Assembly: GCF_039540975.1 (NCBI RefSeq)
Contig: NZ_BAABFL010000481.1
Span: 1 to 64,000, forward strand
Source: Kistimonas scapharcae
GTDB lineage: Bacteria; Pseudomonadota; Gammaproteobacteria; Pseudomonadales; Endozoicomonadaceae
DNA: 64,000 bases
Reading direction: 5' to 3'
Below are positions 34,708 to 43,776 of this stretch, in pieces. Numbering within the stretch: position 1 is the stretch's first letter; every line of letters starts with the position of its first letter. The notes under the pieces are model-generated. The model was not told the DNA's origin and searched no databases. It worked only from the letters and a program-made list of their open reading frames with translations. Position numbers and translations under genes: made by a program.

Positions 34708-35493
34708 ATGGCTGAACCACCTGCTTCCCCTTCCTTCACGGTATCTGGCACCGATATTCCTGCCGACCGTATTCCCCGTCATGTCGCGATTATCATGGAT
34801 GGCAATAACCGCTGGGCCAAGAAACGGCATTTGCCGGGTGTTGCCGGGCATCGCGCGGGCGTTGAGGCGGTGCGCAAGGTGATTGAAGCCTGTGGTGAGT
34901 ATGGTATTCGTGTGTTGACCCTGTTTGCCTTTTCCAGCGAGAACTGGAAGCGACCGGCAGACGAGGTCGGTGCTTTGATGGATCTGTTTCTTCGGGCGCT
35001 TCAGCGTGAAGTGCGCAAATTGCACCGGCATCATATCCGGTTGAAAGTGATTGGCGATGTCAGTTCCTTCAGTCCAGCTATCCAGCAGCGTATTCGTGAA
35101 GCGGAAGCGCTGACGGCTGAAAATGCGCGTGTTACCTTGGTGATTGCGGCCAGTTATGGTGGGCAGTGGGATATCGTTCAGGCTGCGCAGAAGCTGGCGT
35201 CAGAGGTACAGCGGGGAGCGCTGGAGCCGGAAGCGATCACAGTGGATCGTTTTGAAGCTGCCCTGTCGACGGGTGAGTTGCCGCCGCCAGACCTGCTGAT
35301 CAGAACCAGCGGTGAACACCGTATCAGTAATTTCCTGCTGTGGCAGTGTGCCTATTCCGAACTCTATTTCTCCGATCTGCTATGGCCTGATTTTGGTCCT
35401 GAAGAATTCCATCGGGCGATAGTGGATTACAGTCAGCGACAGCGTCGTTATGGCAAAACCAGTGAGCAGCTAGAGGCAGAGTCAACGTGCTGA
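34708..35493 (+). CDS. uppS: Undecaprenyl diphosphate synthase
   Basis: Cis-prenyltransferase of 261 residues building the C55 lipid carrier for peptidoglycan from IPP and farnesyl diphosphate. Signatures: HVAIIMDGNNRWAKKR (P-loop with catalytic Asp), FAFSSENWKRP, DLLIRTSGEHRISNFLLWQ and YSELYFSDLLWPDF. In this organism its IPP would come from the adjacent mevalonate cluster. It overlaps cdsA by 7 bases. Confidence 0.97.
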   Translation: MAEPPASPSFTVSGTDIPADRIPRHVAIIMDGNNRWAKKRHLPGVAGHRAGVEAVRKVIEACGEYGIRVLTLFAFSSENWKRPADEVGALMDLFLRALQREVRKLHRHHIRLKVIGDVSSFSPAIQQRIREAEALTAENARVTLVIAASYGGQWDIVQAAQKLASEVQRGALEPEAITVDRFEAALSTGELPPPDLLIRTSGEHRISNFLLWQCAYSELYFSDLLWPDFGPEEFHRAIVDYSQRQRRYGKTSEQLEAESTC

Positions 35494-36290
35494 AACAACG
35501 AATAATAACAGCGCTGGCTTTGTTGCCAGTGGCATTGGGTGGGGTTTTTCTGTTGCCGTTGGCGCCATTTTCGGTGTTTATTGCGGTCGTTATCGTCTTG
35601 GCTGCCTGGGAGTGGGCTGGCTTGTCCGGATTTGCTCACCAGATGGTGCGGGTGGGCTATGCAGCGCTGACAGGCATTATGATTTTTCTTCTTTCTCTGG
35701 CATCTTCCGGATTTTTGCTGGGGGCCGGCCTTACCTGGTGGCTGATGGCGTTGATGCTGGTGATCAGTTATCCCGATTCAAGGCCTGTGTGGCAGAATCA
35801 GATGATTCGGTTGTTGATGGGGTGGCTGGTTCTCCTGCCTGCATGGGGCGGTCTTGTGTATCTCAAGGGGCAGCCGCAGGGAAATCTGCTGATTCTGTAT
35901 GTGTTTGTGTTGGTTTGGGCTGCGGATGTAGGCGCATATTTTGCCGGTAGAGCCTTCGGACGGCGTAAGCTGGCCCCCAGCCTGAGTCCAGGTAAAACCT
36001 GGGAGGGTGTCTTTGGTGGCTTGTTTATGACGTCACTGATCGCCCTTCTTGTTGGTTGGTACCAGCAGCTGAGTTGGTTTGAGTGTCTTGGACTGGTCGC
36101 CATTACACTGGTGGTTACCATGGTGTCTGTGCTGGGTGATTTGCTTGAAAGCATGTTCAAGCGTGAAGCCGGCTTGAAAGACAGTAGTCAGCTGCTGCCG
36201 GGGCATGGTGGTGTCATGGATCGCATTGATAGTCTGACGGCTGCTGTACCGGTCTTTGCCGTTTTCTGGTTCCTGGCGATGGCAACCTGA
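35487..36290 (+). CDS. cdsA: Phosphatidate cytidylyltransferase
   Basis: Inner-membrane enzyme of 267 residues making CDP-diacylglycerol, the precursor of the major phospholipids. It is hydrophobic throughout and has the C-terminal signature GHGGVMDRIDSLTAAVP. The start is GTG, inside the uppS end. A strong terminator follows. In most gammaproteobacteria dxr comes next; here it does not. Confidence 0.95.
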   Translation: MLKQRIITALALLPVALGGVFLLPLAPFSVFIAVVIVLAAWEWAGLSGFAHQMVRVGYAALTGIMIFLLSLASSGFLLGAGLTWWLMALMLVISYPDSRPVWQNQMIRLLMGWLVLLPAWGGLVYLKGQPQGNLLILYVFVLVWAADVGAYFAGRAFGRRKLAPSLSPGKTWEGVFGGLFMTSLIALLVGWYQQLSWFECLGLVAITLVVTMVSVLGDLLESMFKREAGLKDSSQLLPGHGGVMDRIDSLTAAVPVFAVFWFLAMAT

Positions 36291-36317
36291 AGCGTTGTTT
36301 TTTCAGATTTGAAAACG

Positions 36318-36343
36318 GTGTCAACAGGTGTTGGCACTTTTTT
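36318..36343 (+). terminator. Intrinsic terminator after cdsA
   Basis: GTGTCAAC (36318-36325), loop AGGT, GTTGGCAC (36330-36337; one G-T pair), then TTTTTT. It ends the rpsB-to-cdsA gene string. The rest of the gap to cmoA (36344-36524) shows no gene remnant, in particular no trace of dxr that I can see. Confidence 0.85.
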
Positions 36344-36524
36344 GTTTCAGGGGTAAGCATTGCTTCGCGACGTAACGATTTGTACTTGCACGTGACGCAT
36401 CGTGATAATTGCCACTGGTGATTTTGTTTGATCAGGCTAGCATGCCTGCTTTTCTATTAGGTTGCTGGTTCAGTCTGCCCGGAGTGACAGCTGGTATTTC
36501 AGCACAGCAAATTCCTGAATACGC

Positions 36525-37253
36525 ATGAATAATCTACTCGATCGTATTTATGCAGAACCCCATGCTGAGGTGTCGGGTTTTGCGTTTGATGATGCCGTTG
36601 CCCGGGTTTTTCCCGACATGATCCGCCGGTCTGTGCCCGGGTATACCACGATCATTCCCATGATTGGCATTATCGCGTCACAGTATGCGCAACCGCATAC
36701 CGAGCTTTACGACCTGGGCTGCTCACTTGGGGCTTCTACGCTGGCCATGCGGCATGGTGTAGATCAACCGGGATGCCGAATTGTTGGTGTTGATAATTCT
36801 GATGCCATGCTTGAACGTTGCCGCAAATATATTGATGCGGATAGCAGCAGTGTTCCTGTTGATTTGCTGCTGGATGATATCCGTAGTGTGCCTGTGGCCA
36901 ATGCATCTGTTGTTACGCTTAACTTCACCCTGCAGTTTATTCCGCTTGAGGATCGGTTGGCGCTGTTAAGCCAGATTGCTGATGGTTTGAATCCCGGGGG
37001 CGTATTGATTCTTTCTGAAAAACTGGTGTTTGAGGACGGTGAGCAGTCCGTTTTGGAAGAGCTCCATTATGACTTTAAACGAGCCAATGGGTATTCAGAC
37101 CTTGAGATCAGTCAGAAGCGCACGGCGCTGGAAGATTATCTGGTTCCGGAAACCCTGGGTCAGCATCGCGAGCGCTTGTTGGCTGCCGGGTTTAGTCGAG
37201 TCGTGCTCTGGTATCAGTGCTTTAATTTCTGCTCACTGCTGGCTATCAAATAA
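36525..37253 (+). CDS. cmoA: Carboxy-S-adenosyl-L-methionine synthase
   Basis: Makes carboxy-SAM from SAM and prephenate for tRNA wobble uridine modification; 242 residues. It shows DRIYAEPHAEVSGFAFDD, RRSVPGYTTIIPMIG, the SAM motif LYDLGCSLGASTLAMR and NFTLQFIPLEDR. CmoA and CmoB act in sequence, and cmoB follows after two bases. Confidence 0.95.
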   Translation: MNNLLDRIYAEPHAEVSGFAFDDAVARVFPDMIRRSVPGYTTIIPMIGIIASQYAQPHTELYDLGCSLGASTLAMRHGVDQPGCRIVGVDNSDAMLERCRKYIDADSSSVPVDLLLDDIRSVPVANASVVTLNFTLQFIPLEDRLALLSQIADGLNPGGVLILSEKLVFEDGEQSVLEELHYDFKRANGYSDLEISQKRTALEDYLVPETLGQHRERLLAAGFSRVVLWYQCFNFCSLLAIK

Positions 37254-37255
37254 TT

Positions 37256-38266
37256 ATGCCTGTAAGCGATAATCGTAGTTTGCCGAATCCTCTGGATTTT
37301 TTTGGTGATTTGTATCCGTTAATGGATAACCGCTCGCTGCAACGCTGGTTGGATGTGTTGCCGCAGCAACTGCAGCATGTTCTTGTTGATAATCCTCATG
37401 GTGATCTGGATCGCTGGTTGGCGGCCTTGAAGCGGTTGCCAGATATTCCTGTCAAAACGGTGAACCTGGATGTGTCTGCGGTCGGTGTCGAGTCTCATGA
37501 GTGTTTGCCTGATGAGGTTAGGCATGATCTCCACCGCGAGTTAAAAGCGCTGAGCCCCTGGCGCAAAGGGCCGTTTGATTTCTTTGGCGAACATATTGAT
37601 ACCGAATGGCGCTCTGACTGGAAATGGGAGCGTGTTGCGCCTCACCTGTCGTCGCTTAATGGGCGGCTGGTGCTGGATGTCGGATGTGGTTCTGGTTATC
37701 ACTGCTGGCGCATGTTGGGTGCGGGTGCCCGACAGGTGATCGGGGTAGATCCGTCCCGCCTGTTTCTGGTTCAGTTTGAGGCGTTTAAGCGTTATGCCGG
37801 CAAAACGCTGCCTGTACATCTTCTGCCGTTAAAGATGGAAGATGTTCCTGAAAGCCTGAAAGCTTTTGATACGGTTTTCTCTATGGGGGTGTTATACCAC
37901 CGTCGTTCACCCATTGATCATCTGCTTGAGTTGAAAGGTGCCTTGCGCGCCGGTGGTGAGCTTGTGCTTGAAACACTGGTTGTTGATGGGGCGCTGGGGC
38001 AGGTGCTGATGCCGGAAGATCGTTACGCCATGATGCGTAATGTCTGGTTCTTGCCGTCACCGGATACGCTGCTGTTGTGGTTGCGGCGTGCGGGCTTTCG
38101 AAATGCCCGTGTGGTCGATATGGCGGCTACCACAACAGAAGAGCAGCGTCAGACGGAATGGATGACATTCAATTCACTTGCCGACTTTCTGGATCCTGAC
38201 AACCCTGGAAAAACGGTAGAAGGATACCCTGCACCTCTGCGGACGGTGGTGATTGCGGACGCTTGA
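37256..38266 (+). CDS. cmoB: tRNA U34 carboxymethyltransferase
   Basis: Transfers the carboxymethyl group from carboxy-SAM to 5-hydroxyuridine-34 of several tRNAs, giving cmo5U; 336 residues. Typical segments: LSPWRKGPFDFFGEHIDTEW (linker to the Rossmann fold), VLDVGCGSGYHCWRMLG, FSMGVLYHRRSPIDHL and MRNVWFLPSPDTL. It is in one unit with cmoA and ends at a bidirectional terminator shared with cmoM. Confidence 0.95.
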   Translation: MPVSDNRSLPNPLDFFGDLYPLMDNRSLQRWLDVLPQQLQHVLVDNPHGDLDRWLAALKRLPDIPVKTVNLDVSAVGVESHECLPDEVRHDLHRELKALSPWRKGPFDFFGEHIDTEWRSDWKWERVAPHLSSLNGRLVLDVGCGSGYHCWRMLGAGARQVIGVDPSRLFLVQFEAFKRYAGKTLPVHLLPLKMEDVPESLKAFDTVFSMGVLYHRRSPIDHLLELKGALRAGGELVLETLVVDGALGQVLMPEDRYAMMRNVWFLPSPDTLLLWLRRAGFRNARVVDMAATTTEEQRQTEWMTFNSLADFLDPDNPGKTVEGYPAPLRTVVIADA

Positions 38267-38281
38267 TATTATCACCAGATG

Positions 38282-38308
38282 AAAGCCGGTGAATGCCGGC
38301 TTTTGTTT
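38282..38308. terminator. Bidirectional terminator between cmoB and cmoM
   Basis: AAAGCCGG (38282-38289), loop TGAATG, CCGGCTTT (38296-38303), then TGTTTTA. It serves the convergent cmoB and cmoM genes. Confidence 0.75.
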
Positions 38309-39081
38309 TATACGGGCTTTTGGCAGAGCATATGCACATAGCGGGCGAGATCCCGATAAGGCGGTTTGCGTCCGAAGTGTTTTTCAACCTGAAGCATGTC
38401 TTCTGCGGGTGTCATGTCGCGAACCGGTTTTGGCATATGGTCGTGTATGGCGCGAATGCCTGACCAGGCGTTGATGGAGAGTCCCAGAGTGTTTAGCCAT
38501 TCATGGACATCGGCAGGATCTAGCGGCCATGCCGGTGTTAGTGGGTTTTTCCGGTTTTCAAAGTTGTCATGGTAGGCCAGCTTGAAATTCCGGTTCATCA
38601 GGTGGCGCCAGACCAGAGCATTTTTGTTGTAGAACAGGATGGAAAGCCAGCCACCCGGACGTGTCAGTGTGGGCAGACTGTTCAGTACCTCGCGAGGATC
38701 TTTCAACCACTCAAGCACGGCATGGAGCAGGACAAGGTCGACAGGCTCGTCCAGATGTTCCTGTAATGACTGAATAGGGCAGTGAATAAGCCGGATATCA
38801 GCATCGGGCGCGATTCTGGCATATTCTTCTCTGGCCAGCGCCAGCATGTCGGCTGAAATATCGCATAGGATGATCCGGTGCCCCTGTGCGGCGAGCATGG
38901 CGGAATACTGGCCGATGCCGCCGCCCGCATCGAGGATGGTGAGCTTGCGATCACTGCCAAGCAGGGCGGGGATGTGAGTGACGAGGTCTTCCTGAAGGAT
39001 TTCCAGTCGGAGTTGCCCTTTCAGGGTGCCGTAGATCTGCTGGCGGAAGCGATTCGCGATGCCGTCGAAATTTCTGTCCAT
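38308..39081 (-). CDS. cmoM: tRNA 5-carboxymethoxyuridine methyltransferase CmoM
   Basis: SAM-dependent methyltransferase of 257 residues. It aligns with E. coli CmoM (formerly SmtA): MDRNFDGIANRF, QIYGTLKGQLRLEIL, the SAM motif ILDAGGGIGQYSAML, VLLHAVLEWLKDPREVL and the C-terminal RDLARYVHMLC. CmoM methylates cmo5U34 to its methyl ester, the step after CmoA and CmoB, which lie next to it on the opposite strand. The three form a compact wobble-modification locus. Confidence 0.9.
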   Translation of the reverse strand: MDRNFDGIANRFRQQIYGTLKGQLRLEILQEDLVTHIPALLGSDRKLTILDAGGGIGQYSAMLAAQGHRIILCDISADMLALAREEYARIAPDADIRLIHCPIQSLQEHLDEPVDLVLLHAVLEWLKDPREVLNSLPTLTRPGGWLSILFYNKNALVWRHLMNRNFKLAYHDNFENRKNPLTPAWPLDPADVHEWLNTLGLSINAWSGIRAIHDHMPKPVRDMTPAEDMLQVEKHFGRKPPYRDLARYVHMLCQKPV

Positions 39082-39303
39082 ACAGTACTTAAAATGGTGG
39101 TTCCTGTTGCGGAGTGCTTTATTAAGGTAAATGCGCCATTAAAACCGGGAGATGGCATTACAGACGGCTAAGCCTGAGGTTAGTGAGCGCTTTTGTATTT
39201 GCGAATCCCTCCGACACTATGCGAGGATTGCGCAAAATGTTGTAAAATCAGTCACTTTATCGTTTAAGCCTCTTGGGGTAAATGCAGGAAAGCCGACGGG
39301 ACT
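39082..39303. other. Divergent cmoM-rseP intergenic region
   Basis: This 222-base gap should hold promoters for both genes. A TAAAAT box near 39242 could be a -10 for rseP, without a convincing -35. No gene or dxr remnant is visible. Confidence 0.3.
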
Positions 39304-40665
39304 ATGGGAACATTGCAGACAATTCTGGCGTTTATCGTCACCCTTGGCCTGCTGGTCAGTATCCATGAGTATGGGCATTTCTGGGTTGCTCGTCGTTGTG
39401 GTGTCAGGGTACTTCGTTTTTGTATTGGATTTGGTAAACCTCTCTTCACCTGGTATGACAGGCATGGCACAGAATTCGCCATCGCCATGATTCCGCTCGG
39501 CGGCTACGTGAAAATGCTGGATGAGCGTGAAGGGCCGGTGGCGGATGAGGAGAAAGATCAGGCGTTTAATAATAAGTCGGTGTATGCCCGTATCGCGGTT
39601 GTCGCGGCCGGACCGATTGCCAACTTTCTGCTTGCGATTGTTGCACTTTGGTTGATGTATCTGGTGGGCGTCAAAACGGTCATACCGGTGATCGGTGACG
39701 TTGTGCCTGAATCGCCGGCTGCTGTCGCGGGGGTAAATCCCGGGTCTGAAGTGGTCACTGTGGATGGTCGGAATACGCCATCCTGGCATGCCATCAATAT
39801 GGCGTTGCTGGCACCACTGGGGGAAACCGCCACGGTTGTGATAGGCACCAAGCCTTTTGATGAGAAAGGTGCCGATACGCAATATTCAGATATTCATCTC
39901 AATAACTGGCTTGCCGGTGAAGAAAATCCGGATCCGCTGCGGTCTCTGGGTGTTCAGCCATGGCGTCCCGAAGTGCCAGCAGCGATCGGGCAGGTTCTGG
40001 AAGGCGGTGCGGCTGAAAAGGCCGGATTGTTGAGTGGGGATGTTGTGTTGTCCGCCAATGGTGAGCAGGTTTCCAGCTGGCAGGGTTGGGTGGATATTGT
40101 TCGTGACAATGCCGGTCAACCAATACAGGTCGAGATTGATAGAGACGGCAGTAGTCGTTCACTAACCCTGGTGCCGGGTGAGAAAACGTTAGCCGATGGC
40201 CAGAAAATTGGGTACATTGGTGCCGGCGCAAAACCCTTCGAATGGCCCGCTGATCGTCTGCGTGACATCAGCTATGGTCCGGTCATGGCTTTAGGGGTTG
40301 CGCTTCAGGACACCTGGTCGTTGACAACACTGACACTGGACTCCATCCGCAAGATGGTGATTGGGCTGGTGTCGGTTGAGCATCTCAGTGGCCCGATTAC
40401 CATAGCGAAGGTGGCCGGTGCCTCATTTAAATCCGGTCTTGAAAGTTTTCTGAACTTCCTTGCTATGCTGAGTATTAGTTTAGGTGTTTTGAACCTGTTG
40501 CCTATCCCTGTGCTGGACGGGGGGCACTTGCTGTATTATCTGGTGGAGCTGGTGAAAGGCCGGCCGGTGTCGGAGAAAATACAGATGATCGGGGTGCGTA
40601 TTGGCATGACGTTGATTCTCGGACTCATGTTTGTCGCCCTGTATAATGATTTGAGCCGACTGTAA
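39304..40665 (+). CDS. rseP: Site-2 intramembrane protease RseP
   Basis: Inner-membrane zinc metalloprotease of 453 residues that cleaves anti-sigma factor RseA, activating the sigma-E envelope response, and clears signal peptides. The HExxH motif is His21-Glu22-Tyr-Gly-His25, the third ligand lies in LLPIPVLDGGHLL, and two PDZ domains (around IGDVVPESPAAVAGV and LEGGAAEKAGLLSGD) lie between. It directly precedes bamA, as usual, but lacks dxr upstream. Confidence 0.96.
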   Translation: MGTLQTILAFIVTLGLLVSIHEYGHFWVARRCGVRVLRFCIGFGKPLFTWYDRHGTEFAIAMIPLGGYVKMLDEREGPVADEEKDQAFNNKSVYARIAVVAAGPIANFLLAIVALWLMYLVGVKTVIPVIGDVVPESPAAVAGVNPGSEVVTVDGRNTPSWHAINMALLAPLGETATVVIGTKPFDEKGADTQYSDIHLNNWLAGEENPDPLRSLGVQPWRPEVPAAIGQVLEGGAAEKAGLLSGDVVLSANGEQVSSWQGWVDIVRDNAGQPIQVEIDRDGSSRSLTLVPGEKTLADGQKIGYIGAGAKPFEWPADRLRDISYGPVMALGVALQDTWSLTTLTLDSIRKMVIGLVSVEHLSGPITIAKVAGASFKSGLESFLNFLAMLSISLGVLNLLPIPVLDGGHLLYYLVELVKGRPVSEKIQMIGVRIGMTLILGLMFVALYNDLSRL

Positions 40666-40738
40666 CCGAAGGGGGAGTCCCGGTGCGGTATCAGTTTATC
40701 TTTTGGCTTTACGACCAATTTCTGGAAGAACGGATTCC

Positions 40739-43069
40739 ATGAATCGATTATTGCTGCCTTTTGTTGCCGGTGCGCTCGTGGCCGGACAGGCGAATGCCTT
40801 TGTCATCAATGACATCCGCCTGGACGGGTTGCAGCGTATTTCGGCGGGAACGGTGTTCAATGCATTGCCTGTAGCTATTGGTGATGATGTTGATAACCCG
40901 GAACTGGCTGACGCTGTACGAGCCTTGTTTAAGACTGGATATTTTCAGGATATCCAGATGGGGCGTGACGGCAACGTACTGGTCGTCACTGTGGTGGAAC
41001 GCCCCTCCATCAGTGAGATAAAGATTGAAGGCAACAAGGCCATCAAAACCGAAGACCTGAAGAAAGGCCTGAAGCAGGCCGGTCTGGCGGATGGCGAGAT
41101 TTTCCAGCAGGCAACGCTGGAAGCGATTCGGATGGAGCTGGAGCGTCAGTACGTCGCCCAGGGTCGCTACGGTGCCAGTATCAAGGCTAATGTTGAACCC
41201 CAGCCGAGAAACCGGGTGGCGATTACCATCGATATCAAGGAAGGTAAGGTTTCCACCATTCAGCATGTCAACATTGTTGGCAACAAAGTGTTCAACAGTG
41301 AGGAGCTGCTGGAGCTGTTTGAGCTGAAACCCTCTGGCTGGCTCTCTTTCTACTCCAACGATGACAAGTATTCCCGCGAAAAACTCTCGGGTGACCTTGA
41401 AAGGTTACGCTCCTGGTACCTGGATCGCGGTTATATCAATTTCAATATCAATTCGACCCAGGTTTCCATCACGCCAGACAAGGAAAGTGTCTACATCACC
41501 GTGAATGTGGATGAAGGTCAGAAATACAGCGTGAAGAATGTCAAGCTGGCCGGTGATCTGGTTGTGCCGGAAGAGCAGGTCAAAGCGCTACTGCTCGTAA
41601 AAGATGGGCAGACATTCTCCCGCAAGCGGATCACGACAACGGAAGATCTGATTACCCGTCGTCTGGGCAGTGAGGGTTATGCCTTTGCCAACGTGACAGG
41701 TATTCCTCAAACCAACGAAGAAGACCATACCGTTGATATTACCTTCTTTGTTGAGCCCGGTCGTCGTACCTATGTGCGTCGCATTAACTTCCAGGGCAAT
41801 ACCAAGACTGAAGATGAAGTGCTGCGTCGTGAAATGCGTCAGATGGAAGGTGCAGCGGCTTCCACTTACAAGATTGAGCAGTCCAAGGTTCGTTTGAATC
41901 GACTGGGTTATTTCAAGGAAGTCACCAGTGAAACGACACCGGTCCCTGGCACCAGTGACCAGGTGGATGTCAACTATACCGTTGAAGAACAACCTTCCGG
42001 CGCAATTACCGCCAGTATCGGTTTCTCTCAGGGTGATGGTTTGATCCTGGGTGGTTCTATCAGTCAGAGCAATTTCCTGGGTACCGGTAACCGTGTATCG
42101 CTGTCTGCCAATACCAGCAAATACCGTAAACTCTATAGCTTTGGTTTCACAGATCCCTTCTACACCGTGGACGGTGTAAGTCGTGGTTACAACGTCTACT
42201 ACAGTGAGACGGACTACGACGAGACGGATGTGACCAACTATAACGTGGATACCATGGGTGCGGATATGACCTTTGGTTATCCGATATCCGAAACCTCCAG
42301 TCTCAACTTTGGTGTGGGTATTGAAAGTTCCACCATCAAGGAGGGGAATGATCCTGCGTGGATTGTCTCTCACTTCCTGAAGGATGAGGGTGATAAATTT
42401 ACCAACTTCAAGGGTACGATTGGCTGGTCTGAATCGACCTTGAACCACGGTCTGCTGCCGACTAAAGGTTACTCCCAGGGCGTATCCATGGAAGTCGCGC
42501 TGCCAGGCAGTGATCTTCACTTCTACAAGCTGCATTACCGTGGTCAGTATTTCTTCCCGCTGGCGTCTGATTATTCCGTACGTTTCCATACCCGTCTGGG
42601 TTATGGTGGCGCGTATGGTTCTACCAGTAAGCTGCCGTTCTATGAGAACTTCTATGGCGGCGGTTTCGGCTCAATCCGTGGTTACAAGGACAATACGCTG
42701 GGTCCACGGGCACTGCAGTCTGATGGTGATTATGATCCGATCGGTGGTAACGTTATGGTGGAAGGTGGTGTTGAGCTGCTGTTCCCGCTACCGTTTGTTA
42801 AGGATCAGCGCTCAATGCGCACCGTCCTGTTCCTGGATGCCGGTAACGTCTTTGATACGGACTGCAGTACCGCAAAAGACAGTAATGGTAAGGATCAGGT
42901 CAAAATGTGTTCCAAGCCTGATGTTGGCGACCTGCGTTATAGCGCCGGTGTGGGACTGACCTGGATTACACCGCTGGGGCCGTTGACCTTCAGTCTGGCG
43001 AAAGCGCTGAATAATAAGGATGACGACGAAACCCAGGTCTTCCAGTTCTCTCTGGGAGCACCGTTCTAA
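40739..43069 (+). CDS. bamA: Outer membrane protein assembly factor BamA
   Basis: Outer-membrane insertase of 776 residues. Signal peptide MNRLLLPFVAGALVAGQANA, then five POTRA domains (about residues 21-420, with markers such as FKTGYFQDIQ and VNVDEGQKYSVKNVKL), then the 16-stranded barrel with GGGFGSIRGYKDNTLGP (loop 6 RGY motif) and terminal Phe. The frame is open 36 bases upstream, but ATG 40739 gives a clean signal peptide. Confidence 0.97.
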   Translation: MNRLLLPFVAGALVAGQANAFVINDIRLDGLQRISAGTVFNALPVAIGDDVDNPELADAVRALFKTGYFQDIQMGRDGNVLVVTVVERPSISEIKIEGNKAIKTEDLKKGLKQAGLADGEIFQQATLEAIRMELERQYVAQGRYGASIKANVEPQPRNRVAITIDIKEGKVSTIQHVNIVGNKVFNSEELLELFELKPSGWLSFYSNDDKYSREKLSGDLERLRSWYLDRGYINFNINSTQVSITPDKESVYITVNVDEGQKYSVKNVKLAGDLVVPEEQVKALLLVKDGQTFSRKRITTTEDLITRRLGSEGYAFANVTGIPQTNEEDHTVDITFFVEPGRRTYVRRINFQGNTKTEDEVLRREMRQMEGAAASTYKIEQSKVRLNRLGYFKEVTSETTPVPGTSDQVDVNYTVEEQPSGAITASIGFSQGDGLILGGSISQSNFLGTGNRVSLSANTSKYRKLYSFGFTDPFYTVDGVSRGYNVYYSETDYDETDVTNYNVDTMGADMTFGYPISETSSLNFGVGIESSTIKEGNDPAWIVSHFLKDEGDKFTNFKGTIGWSESTLNHGLLPTKGYSQGVSMEVALPGSDLHFYKLHYRGQYFFPLASDYSVRFHTRLGYGGAYGSTSKLPFYENFYGGGFGSIRGYKDNTLGPRALQSDGDYDPIGGNVMVEGGVELLFPLPFVKDQRSMRTVLFLDAGNVFDTDCSTAKDSNGKDQVKMCSKPDVGDLRYSAGVGLTWITPLGPLTFSLAKALNNKDDDETQVFQFSLGAPF

Positions 43070-43116
43070 CAAAGTTTTGATGTGAACTGATCTTCAGTTC
43101 CTGATGACTTTTTCGA

Positions 43117-43141
43117 GGCAAGGCAGTAGCCTTGCCTTTTG
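43117..43141 (+). terminator. Terminator between bamA and skp
   Basis: GGCAAGGC (43117-43124), loop AGTA, GCCTTGCC (43129-43136), then TTTT. Confidence 0.75.
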
Positions 43142-43228
43142 CGTGTTGTTTCACCCCGTTTGCTGGAGCACTGAAGTTGTCTGTCGGCAGGGATGAATCG
43201 ATCGAACCAGGTAATAACAGGAGTTTCA

Positions 43229-43750
43229 ATGTTGCGCAGTATCAAATTCGCCCTGCTGGCCATGATTCTGGTTGCCCCATTGTCGCAGGCGGCCGCCCCT
43301 AACCGTGTTGCGGTGGTCAACTCTCAGATGGCGCTGCTGGAATCTGCTGCGGCCAAGCAATATGCCAAGGTATCCGAGCAGCAGTTTGGAGAACAGATCA
43401 ATAAGCTGAAAGGGCTTGAATCACAGTACAAAACGCTGATGGGCAAGCTTGAAAAGGAAGGCCCAATGATGAGTGAGGCTGAGCGCACCAAGCTGCAGAT
43501 GGAAATGCGTCGCAAGAAGGAAGACTGGGAATATCAGGCACGTCAACTTCAGGTCGAAAAGAATGAAGCTGACCAGAAAGAACTCGCCAAATTGCAGCCG
43601 CAACTGGAAGAGGCAATTCAGGCCGTTGCCAAAAGCGAAGGCTATGATGTCGTCATTGAGCGTGCTGCCGCACGCTTTGTTAAGCCGGAAAATGACGTGA
43701 CTCGCAAGGTTATCGACAAACTGAACCGGCTGACCGCCAAACAGAAGTAA
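43229..43750 (+). CDS. skp: Periplasmic chaperone Skp/OmpH
   Basis: Trimeric holdase that carries unfolded outer-membrane proteins to BAM; 173 residues. The signal peptide ends near LVAPLSQAAA. The mature protein starts NRVAVVNSQMALLES and has a long coiled-coil tentacle rich in Lys and Glu (about 45-125). AGGAG precedes ATG 43229; the longer frame from 43193 lacks a signal peptide. Confidence 0.94.
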   Translation: MLRSIKFALLAMILVAPLSQAAAPNRVAVVNSQMALLESAAAKQYAKVSEQQFGEQINKLKGLESQYKTLMGKLEKEGPMMSEAERTKLQMEMRRKKEDWEYQARQLQVEKNEADQKELAKLQPQLEEAIQAVAKSEGYDVVIERAAARFVKPENDVTRKVIDKLNRLTAKQK

Positions 43751-43776
43751 GCAGACGGAAAGTAGTACTCCCTGTG

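Noticed and set aside
41588..42589. A 333-codon minus-strand frame opposite bamA
   Set aside because: Antisense to the conserved barrel region, with no start signals.
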